A stretch of 17,608 nt of DNA from positions 1 to 17,608 of the forward strand of contig PFSX01000046.1 in the NCBI GenBank assembly GCA_002789275.1. Reading direction: 5' to 3'. The position numbers and the translations under genes are program-made. Positions within the stretch are counted from its first letter, which is position 1; every line of letters starts with the position of its first letter. The notes under the pieces were generated by a model. That model was not told the DNA's origin. It saw only the letters and a list, made by a program, of their open reading frames with translations, and searched no databases. The stretch is from Candidatus Huberarchaeum crystalense (lineage in GTDB: Archaea > Huberarchaeota > Huberarchaeia > Huberarchaeales > Huberarchaeaceae). Shown piece by piece: positions 11,794 to 17,608 of this stretch.

Positions 11794-13101
11794 CTATTTG
11801 TACAAAATATTAACATCTTTATCCACAGCTTTACTAACTTTATTGTTAAGAATCTCTTTATCCTGTTTTAGCTTTAATTCAAGTGCGCGCACATTTTCCC
11901 CAATATTTTTCTTTTGTTTTTCCAAACCAGATAATTCATCAGCGATAGACCTTATTTCTTTACTTATACTTTGTTTTTTATTTAAATATTCTTCTGTTTT
12001 CATTTTAAGTTGCGCTTCTTTTTTTTCTATTTTATCTACAATTTCAAGATATTGTCTTTTGTGTTCTGTTTCAAGATCTATATTAAAAGAAGCCATAAAC
12101 AAAACCCACTGGTTCTGTTCTTTTTCATCATAGTCAAAGCTTTTATTTTTTATTGTTGTATCAACCTTTGATAATATGTCTTTAAGGAGATATTTACCAT
12201 CGTTTTTTTCATGCAAAAAAGTATCTGTCAGAGAATCCAAAGAATCTTCTAACTTCTTTACAAAAGTTTTATCAGCATCTTTATAAAGATGCCAATATTT
12301 TTTAATCATTTTATGAGCTTTATCAAAAACAGTGCTTAGCTGCTGGTGAATTTTTGTTTTTTCTCGAGATAGTTTTTGTATTTCATCTTTTAATTTTTTG
12401 CTCTCAAAAAACCCTTTGTTGTTCTCAATATTTGATAAATCTATTTTTAAGGTTGTTGCTTTTTTTTCTAAATCTTTTATTTCTTTTAGAAGAGCAATAT
12501 GCATTTTTTGTTCTTCAAAAAGATTATTTTCTATTTTTTTAATATGTTTTAGTGTGTTGCTTATATCATTATTAGTATAAATAATTTTTCCTTCCTCTTT
12601 TATAAATTTACTGAGTTTTGCCATCGCATCTTGGGTTTTTGTGCTTGCATCTACAAACTCTTTTAAATATTCTTTAAAAAAATATGATATCATATAGTTG
12701 TTTTTAGGACCCAACCCCCCAGCAATTCTAAATACACTTTCACAATTATTTAAAAAATCAATTGGTTCATTTATTTCTATTTTTTGTTTTTCTATTTTAT
12801 TTATTGCAGCCAAAATTCTGTCACAATATTCATTTTTAATTTTCAAATCAAAGTTTTTGTGAATAAATACTTCTATTTTTGGCTTTGCTTCTTTTAATTC
12901 TTGTGTTTTGTTTTTAAATTCCAAAACCCCATAATAAACCACATCTATTAGTTCTTCTGCTTTTTTCTTTGCATTTGTTTGCTTTTCTACAATTTGTTTT
13001 TCAACAAAATTTAAGACATTATCAAAACTTATACTAATTAGTTTTTGTTTTTTTGTTTCTTTTTTTTCACCCCAAAAAATCTTTTTAAACAAGTTAAACA
13101 T
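11794..13101 (-). CDS. Long coiled-coil protein, function unknown
   Basis: A 435-residue, Lys/Glu-rich protein with no recognised catalytic motif. The N-terminus MFNLFKKIFWG is an amphipathic, aromatic-rich helix that could sit on the membrane. About residues 20-180 form a helical domain, with FRIAGGLGPKNN near 123-134 as the only glycine-rich loop. Heptad-like stretches follow at about 190-265 and 350-425. No transmembrane segment or signal peptide is seen. It resembles in style the large coiled-coil proteins of small-genome archaea, which may scaffold cell shape or division, but no family is claimed. Upstream lie the CAAAAGTTA direct repeats. It is convergent with the cyclophilin gene. Confidence 0.8.
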   Translation of the reverse strand: MFNLFKKIFWGEKKETKKQKLISISFDNVLNFVEKQIVEKQTNAKKKAEELIDVVYYGVLEFKNKTQELKEAKPKIEVFIHKNFDLKIKNEYCDRILAAINKIEKQKIEINEPIDFLNNCESVFRIAGGLGPKNNYMISYFFKEYLKEFVDASTKTQDAMAKLSKFIKEEGKIIYTNNDISNTLKHIKKIENNLFEEQKMHIALLKEIKDLEKKATTLKIDLSNIENNKGFFESKKLKDEIQKLSREKTKIHQQLSTVFDKAHKMIKKYWHLYKDADKTFVKKLEDSLDSLTDTFLHEKNDGKYLLKDILSKVDTTIKNKSFDYDEKEQNQWVLFMASFNIDLETEHKRQYLEIVDKIEKKEAQLKMKTEEYLNKKQSISKEIRSIADELSGLEKQKKNIGENVRALELKLKQDKEILNNKVSKAVDKDVNILYK

Positions 13102-13137
13102 CTTAATATATTTTAATAATTTATTATAGCAAACCTC

Positions 13138-13248
13138 TAACTTTTGCGCGCCAAGCTTTAGAAGAATTATAGTTTATTAATTAACTTTTGACACCAATTT
13201 CTTTAATAAATCTTGTCAGAAAATAAAATATTAATTAACTTTTGACAC
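13138..13248 (-). repeat. Direct repeats upstream of the coiled-coil gene
   Basis: A 20-bp sequence (TATTAATTAACTTTTGACAC on plus) is perfectly repeated at 13175-13194 and 13229-13248. Its core TAACTTTTG appears a third time at 13138-13146. The copies lie between the aglB 3' end and the coiled-coil gene start, 37-147 nt upstream of that start, so they could be operator or activator sites. The embedded TTAATTAA is palindromic. Confidence 0.65.
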
Positions 13249-13251
13249 TAT

Positions 13252-15693
13252 TTAATCAACAATTTTGAATATTTTTATGCGACCAATGCTTCCCCCATCA
13301 TTTATTATATCTCCTGAATGGACAAGCTCAAAGTACTTCATTCCTTTTGCATTGAACAAAATAAGTTGTAATCCAACCATATTTGCAGGTGAGCTATAAA
13401 CAACAGGGTAGTAATCAGATAAAATTCCATTACTATAGCTATAAAGATTGACAGATTCATTTATATAATAAAAGCATCCATTATCAACACCATTTTCTAA
13501 ATCCACAAGCCCCTGAGAAGTACATAAATATTTCAAATTTTGATTTCCTGTTTCAGAGACTTTTTGTTGGTTTTGAATTACCATAAGATTTAGTTTTGCT
13601 TCTAAAATATTTCCTGTTAGGTTGCTTTTATTTGTTGATTTTCCAATTGCCAAAACTCCATATATGTCTTCAAAAAAGCCAGGAGTTGGTTTGGTTATAC
13701 CTCCTTGATAAACATTATAAATAACATTGTTGCCAACTTGTGTTCTGGGGTTGCCTAAAACACCAAAACCACCTTCTCTTTGACCAATTCTTACCATTTG
13801 AACAAATTTTCCAAGATCTGATGGAAACACCATAAAATATTTAATTTTATGGTCTTTGCAATATTGGTATGCTTCTTGTTCGTCAGGTGTTGTCATAAAT
13901 CTGTATGCTACTTCATACCTATCTCCTGAGCCGCCGCCATCAACATGAACGGGTCGTCTGCCTAAAAATTCTGTCCAATATCCATAATCCCACCAATGTC
14001 CAATTACATCTGTTGCATTTGTGTTTTCGCGAATCCAAGAATATGCTGTTATATCATAGCCTTCTGCTTGTTTTGTATATGCCATTGTCACTTTGCTTGC
14101 ATTTGCTATATTATAATTTTGGTAAAAAATAAATATACTTAAGACAATCAAACAAACGAGCAAAATTAAACGCACAATTTTTTTGTCATCTATATGAATG
14201 CCTTGCTTGTCAATTATTTTTGAAAGGTTTGTATATATTATGTAGAAAAACATTGCTGTAAATATTCCTACAAACCACGAGAAAACGAAAAACATGCGCG
14301 AGCCGCCAAGAGCTGCATAGGCAGAAAACAAAAACATTATAATTAAAAATATTTCCTGATAAGTTAAATTGAGTCGCTTTGTCTTTATTGCGCGGTAAAT
14401 TATTATTAGTAAAAGGATTAAAAATCCATAGATAGCAAGCGCAAATGGCATAAAAAATGATATCCAATCAGACCCAAGATTAAATGTTGCCCACAAATTG
14501 CCAAAACTGACTGCTTGGTTTTCTGCAACAGTATATCCTACAACTGCTGCACCACTTCCACCAACACCCCTAACAGGTGAGATAATTTTGTCAAAAATTG
14601 CTCCAAACAAAGAGAAATTAAATCCACCAAGAACAAACAAACCAAAACACCCAATAATAAAAGTTACTCCAATACCCAAAACCTTTGAATTAACTTTATA
14701 TTTCTCATATAGTTTGAATTTTTCAATTAAAACAAGCACCAAATAAAGTACAACAACTCCAAGCAAAAGATCAATATATATATTCTTTGCAACTGCTTTA
14801 AAAATCTCAACCCACATAAAAGAAGTACTAGGAATCATATTTAACACCATACCTATTGCTGAAAGTAAGGTAAATATACTAGCATTTAGCAAATCACGAG
14901 TATTTATTTTATATAATAGTGCTTTTATAACAAAATATGCTGTAATTGGAATTGTTATATATGGCTGACTACCATGCCAAAATAAAGGAGCAAATAATGT
15001 AAAGATTCCAGCTAAAATTATAAAAATTGTTGCCTTGTCTTGGTTTTGTTCCTCTCTAAAATACTTAATAAAATAGAAAATCGCCATTACAATAAAAAAA
15101 AGCCCAAACAAATCATGGTCAGGAGCACCTGCGCTTGACCTAAAAAGAGATGGAACTGCAACTGCGCCAATTCCAGCTGTTATTATGCCTGCAGGTGTGT
15201 TGAAAAGAGCCTTTCCAATAAAGAAAAGAACAATTAAAACAAGGACTGTTAAATAAGGTAGGTGGTTTATAAATGTGTTTTGAAGTGAAATTCCAGTTAT
15301 AGGTTCAAGAATTTTGTGGATTCCAACAAGAGTTATAGACATAAAATGAAATTTAACCTCTGGTAATGGGTTTGAAGTATTGCCTGCTTGACGCATTGGA
15401 TCTAATCCATCAAGAGTGCAGACAGATTGTCCGCATTCAGCATACGCTTCACCACGCATAAAAAAATACATTGCATCAGGATCAATGAAATACTTAGAAT
15501 CCATTGCACCGTCGCGTAAATCAAACGCAACATAAAAAATTGCAATAAGAGAAATTAAATAAATAAAGTTTAAAAGAAGTTTTTTGTTTGAGAATATGTT
15601 TGATATTTTGTTTACTGCGTTGTTTATGTCAACTCCGTTTTGTGGCTCTGAATTTTTTGAGACTTTTGGTGCGCGCGCTTTTTTATTAATCAT
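13252..15693 (-). CDS. aglB: Oligosaccharyltransferase AglB (STT3 family)
   Basis: Transfers lipid-linked oligosaccharide to Asn in N-glycosylation sequons on the outer membrane face. It is 813 residues. About 13 transmembrane segments span residues 38-525, and a C-terminal extracellular domain follows. Catalytic marks are visible: the first DXD-type motif DPD (71-73), the second acidic motif PDHD (191-194), TVAE in the external loop (388-391, the TIXE/SVSE-type motif), R466 in GSRM, and the sequon-binding WWDYG (567-571) in VIGHWWDYGYW. A basic cytoplasmic lead of about 38 residues precedes TM1, which is longer than in most relatives. The start ATG is at the left end of a rearranged spacer, and the flanking flippase remnant suggests it is in an edited glycosylation locus. 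Confidence 0.96.
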   Translation of the reverse strand: MINKKARAPKVSKNSEPQNGVDINNAVNKISNIFSNKKLLLNFIYLISLIAIFYVAFDLRDGAMDSKYFIDPDAMYFFMRGEAYAECGQSVCTLDGLDPMRQAGNTSNPLPEVKFHFMSITLVGIHKILEPITGISLQNTFINHLPYLTVLVLIVLFFIGKALFNTPAGIITAGIGAVAVPSLFRSSAGAPDHDLFGLFFIVMAIFYFIKYFREEQNQDKATIFIILAGIFTLFAPLFWHGSQPYITIPITAYFVIKALLYKINTRDLLNASIFTLLSAIGMVLNMIPSTSFMWVEIFKAVAKNIYIDLLLGVVVLYLVLVLIEKFKLYEKYKVNSKVLGIGVTFIIGCFGLFVLGGFNFSLFGAIFDKIISPVRGVGGSGAAVVGYTVAENQAVSFGNLWATFNLGSDWISFFMPFALAIYGFLILLLIIIYRAIKTKRLNLTYQEIFLIIMFLFSAYAALGGSRMFFVFSWFVGIFTAMFFYIIYTNLSKIIDKQGIHIDDKKIVRLILLVCLIVLSIFIFYQNYNIANASKVTMAYTKQAEGYDITAYSWIRENTNATDVIGHWWDYGYWTEFLGRRPVHVDGGGSGDRYEVAYRFMTTPDEQEAYQYCKDHKIKYFMVFPSDLGKFVQMVRIGQREGGFGVLGNPRTQVGNNVIYNVYQGGITKPTPGFFEDIYGVLAIGKSTNKSNLTGNILEAKLNLMVIQNQQKVSETGNQNLKYLCTSQGLVDLENGVDNGCFYYINESVNLYSYSNGILSDYYPVVYSSPANMVGLQLILFNAKGMKYFELVHSGDIINDGGSIGRIKIFKIVD

Positions 15694-15935
15694 ATTATTT
15701 TTGTTTTTTTGTTGCTCTTACATTAGCACTTTCAAATAAAGACAGGAAAGAAGTATGTTGATTTTTTACATTGTTAAATAATGTTTTTATTCTTTCTTTA
15801 TTACCTTAAGGACATTTAGCAGCTGTTTTTGGTGCAGCTATAGTAACAATAAGTAGTAATTTATTTTATTTAGGTATGTTAGTTTGGAGAAAAGAAGGAA
15901 GAGAAGGAAAGAGTTATAAATTGTTGGTTTTTTAA
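15694..15935 (+). pseudogene. Decayed 3' end of a Wzx/MATE-type flippase
   Basis: One plus-strand frame, broken by TGA at 15759-15761 and TAA at 15807-15809, still reads as the C-terminal part of a polysaccharide flippase. In order it gives VALTLALSNKDRKEVC, stop, FFTLLNNVFILSLLP, stop, GHLAAVFGAAIVTISSNLFY, then LGMLVWRKEG to a TAA at 15933. The 'N..IL.LLP..G..GAAI.T' pattern is the usual last-helices signature of oligosaccharide flippases (N..lN..LIP.yG..GAAiaT). Only about 75 of the expected 400-500 residues remain, and it abuts the aglB start, so the 5' part was removed by a rearrangement. Frame is kept through both stops, favouring decay over chance. Confidence 0.5.
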
Positions 15936-16038
15936 AGGGGGACGGAGAAAAAATATAACGATGTTTTTCTTATAATATGGAAGTTACTGCAGTTTACGAA
16001 TGGTGTAACCACAATAAGCCAAAAGTTTATTTAATTAG
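15936..16038. other. Spacer after the flippase remnant
   Basis: No full gene. It begins with GGGGGACGGAG, and a 21-codon plus-strand ORF (15977-16042, MEVTAVYEWCNHNKPKVYLIS) runs through it; it might be a scrap of another lost gene. Together with the pseudogene it fills the 345-nt gap between aglB and the GT17 gene. Confidence 0.35.
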
Positions 16039-16914
16039 TTAGAAAGGAGAAAAGTTGATTAAATGAACATATTTCTTTTGTTTTATTTCTTTTGGCAATA
16101 TCTTTGAGTTAGGATTTATGTATTTTATTTTTTCTTTTTTTCCAGCAAATTCATAAAAAATTTCGTTTATTTTTATTTTCTCTACTTCGGCGAATGAATT
16201 TATTTTTTCTTGTTGTTTTTCTTTTCCCCCCATATATGAAAAATGCCAACCACCATTATTCAAAAAAATACAATCAGAATTATTTATTTTTCTAAAAAGA
16301 TTATCTTTTCGCAGTCTAATTTTTTGGGGGGATTTCCATTTTTTAATAAGTCCTAAATAAGAAACTGCCTTTGTTCCAATCCAATCCAACTTAATCAAAC
16401 CATTCAAATAACCAATAAACCATTTTTGTCCTAAAGCAATTCTTTTTAAAGGTTCTTTTAAAAGTATTTTTTTAATTTTAGAGAAGGTACTTGGATTTGG
16501 GATTTCATCTAAATCCGATATTAAAATAATATCTTCTTTAGAACAATTTGGGAGCCCCGTTGCTATTTTGTTTCTTTGGAAATTTTCTAGCTTCCATTTC
16601 CCAAGGTCAAAACGGTTTATCAATACTCTAAATGGTTTAAATAAATACATTTTTTTTAAAAATAAGGAGTGTGTGTAAATAGGATTTAATCTCGGGCAAT
16701 CTGCAACTTTTATGTGAATTATTTTATCTAAATATTTTTTATACCTCTCTTTGTTTTCTTCAAAATAAAATGGTTTATCTTCTCCAGACTGTGTTTTATT
16801 CATTTCAACTAGGACAAATTTGTCGACATATTTATTCAATATTTCTAGTCTCAACTCCAACAAATCCAGTTCATTGAAAAATGTAAAGCAATCGTAAATT
16901 TTTTGATTTTTCAT
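16039..16914 (-). CDS. Glycosyltransferase, family 17 type
   Basis: A 291-residue GT17-like enzyme, the family of beta-1,4-mannosyl-glycoprotein N-acetylglucosaminyltransferase; microbial members are cell-surface glycan enzymes with unknown acceptors. Signatures: KIYDCFTFFNELDLLELRL at the N-terminus, VLVEMNKTQSGEDKP (35-48), the acidic SDLDEIPNP (133-141) at the nucleotide-sugar site, and NNGGWHFSYMGG (219-230). No transmembrane helix is seen, so it is probably cytoplasmic. Its ATG overlaps the upstream GT2 stop by 4 nt (ATGA), and an AGGAG lies six bases before it. Linked to AglB in orientation but separated by the flippase remnant, so it likely builds or modifies the lipid-linked glycan. 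Confidence 0.9.
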   Translation of the reverse strand: MKNQKIYDCFTFFNELDLLELRLEILNKYVDKFVLVEMNKTQSGEDKPFYFEENKERYKKYLDKIIHIKVADCPRLNPIYTHSLFLKKMYLFKPFRVLINRFDLGKWKLENFQRNKIATGLPNCSKEDIILISDLDEIPNPSTFSKIKKILLKEPLKRIALGQKWFIGYLNGLIKLDWIGTKAVSYLGLIKKWKSPQKIRLRKDNLFRKINNSDCIFLNNGGWHFSYMGGKEKQQEKINSFAEVEKIKINEIFYEFAGKKEKIKYINPNSKILPKEIKQKKYVHLINFSPF

Positions 16915-17603
16915 TCTTTTCTCCTATATGTTTGTTTACCTGAAATATATGCTTTGATATATTCTTTCCCATATGAAAATGGAAAGATAAAACAAAGAAG
17001 TATTGATTTAAACCACTTTGGATTTCTAATCCCCCAAATTTTTGTTAAAGCACCATTAATACTTCCATTTTGTCTTCTTTTCTCTATTGTTTTATTCCCT
17101 TTATAATTAGGATGAATATGCAAGATACCTGTTTTAACTCGGACTATTTTTCCGATTTTCTTTAACTTCAACCACATATCAACATCTTCCCCCCCTGTAA
17201 AAAAAACTATTTCATTAAATAATCCAACTTCTTCTAAAGCCGATTTTCTAAATGCAGTAAACTTTCCATCAGGAGCAAAAGGATAATATTTTCTTTTTTC
17301 GTCCTTTTCCATAACCCAAGAATAAACTAAAACTACTTTCTCATCTCTAAATGGATTTATTAATTTTGTAATAGAATTCTTTTCTAAAGGCATACAATCT
17401 TGATGTAAAGTTATTATTATTTCTCCTTTTGATTTTCTTATTCCTTGATTATATGCATTCGCCAGCCCACGATCTCCCTTTATTTTAATCACTTCAAATT
17501 GAAGTTTACCCTTTTGGCATTTTATCTCTTTGATTATCTTTTCCAGTAATTGCTTCTTTGGATTGTATAAAGGTATTATTATTGAAACATATGGTTTTTT
17601 CAT
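16911..17603 (-). CDS. Glycosyltransferase, family 2
   Basis: A GT-A fold sugar transferase of 230 residues. It begins VSIIIPLYNPKKQL, the classic GT2 first strand. The donor-site region is RGLANAYNQGIRKSKGEIII followed by TLHQDCMP, in which D69 stands in the usual DXD place but the first acidic residue is replaced by His (HQD). The acceptor side has FTGGEDVDMWLKLKKIG with the catalytic-base-type ED (139-140). No C-terminal membrane helix is apparent except a weak hydrophobic run (SILLCFIFPFSYG, about 200-212). It is shorter than many GT2s but complete, and ATG 17603 gives the normal N-terminus. It forms an operon with the GT17 gene; upstream genes lie beyond the window. Confidence 0.93.
   Translation of the reverse strand: MKKPYVSIIIPLYNPKKQLLEKIIKEIKCQKGKLQFEVIKIKGDRGLANAYNQGIRKSKGEIIITLHQDCMPLEKNSITKLINPFRDEKVVLVYSWVMEKDEKRKYYPFAPDGKFTAFRKSALEEVGLFNEIVFFTGGEDVDMWLKLKKIGKIVRVKTGILHIHPNYKGNKTIEKRRQNGSINGALTKIWGIRNPKWFKSILLCFIFPFSYGKEYIKAYISGKQTYRRKE
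16921..16925 (-). promoter_or_regulatory. Shine-Dalgarno site for the GT17 gene
   Basis: AGGAG on the minus strand, six bases before the ATG at 16914 and inside the end of the GT2 gene. Most other genes here show no such site, so it stands out as internal-operon coupling. Confidence 0.55.
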
Positions 17604-17608
17604 TTTAG

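Noticed and set aside
15695..15805. 36-codon minus-strand ORF ending one base before the aglB ATG
   Set aside because: It is antisense to the flippase remnant, has no start codon and no recognisable pattern, so the spacing is probably chance.
1..17608. CRISPR array or insertion sequence
   Set aside because: The repeats seen are short tandem duplications without regular spacers; no cas gene, transposase or terminal inverted repeats were found.

Overview
AT-rich archaeal chromosome. Archaeal markers are a histone, ribosomal protein L31e, a GINS replication subunit, type II methionine aminopeptidase, FtsY, an AglB/STT3 oligosaccharyltransferase and a tRNA-Tyr with the archaeal C1-G72 pair. Compact spacing, few Shine-Dalgarno sites, TATA-like tracts close to starts and many short unfamiliar membrane proteins suggest a small-genome (DPANN-like) lineage. 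That placement is inference.

Layout. 1-70: C-terminal end of an upstream gene with a 5-residue repeat tail; 122-595: GINS subunit; 611-705: 40-bp tandem repeat. 739-3256 (minus): methionine aminopeptidase, two cysteine-rich membrane-anchored proteins and tRNA-Tyr. 3300-3575: histone with an N-terminal tail, divergent from the aminopeptidase. 3662-4503 (minus): L31e with a long charged C-terminal extension, preceded by a third cysteine-rich ORF. 4523-5254: possible PD-(D/E)XK nuclease. 5305-8090: anchored OB-fold protein, TctA-like membrane protein and MscS channel. 8266-9030 (minus): MinD/ParA ATPase. 9097-9927: four tRNAs (Ser-GCT, Ile-GAT, Arg-TCT on minus; Leu on plus) with paired hairpins between two of them. 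10005-11696: FtsY, a repeat-bearing spacer or small ORF, and a membrane-anchored cyclophilin. 11794-13101 (minus): coiled-coil protein. 13252-17603 (minus): AglB, a decayed flippase remnant, a GT17 and a GT2 glycosyltransferase, forming a surface-glycosylation region that runs off the window.

How the genes relate. Housekeeping information-processing genes are mixed with envelope functions. FtsY delivers membrane and secreted proteins; AglB with the glycosyltransferases would decorate them; the anchored cyclophilin could fold them outside the cell; MscS protects against osmotic shock. Most noteworthy: a class II tRNA-Leu that reads as anticodon AAG (A34 is essentially not used by archaea), three proteins sharing a C-x6-C-x9-11-C motif, the histone tail, and several independent short tandem duplications in spacers.
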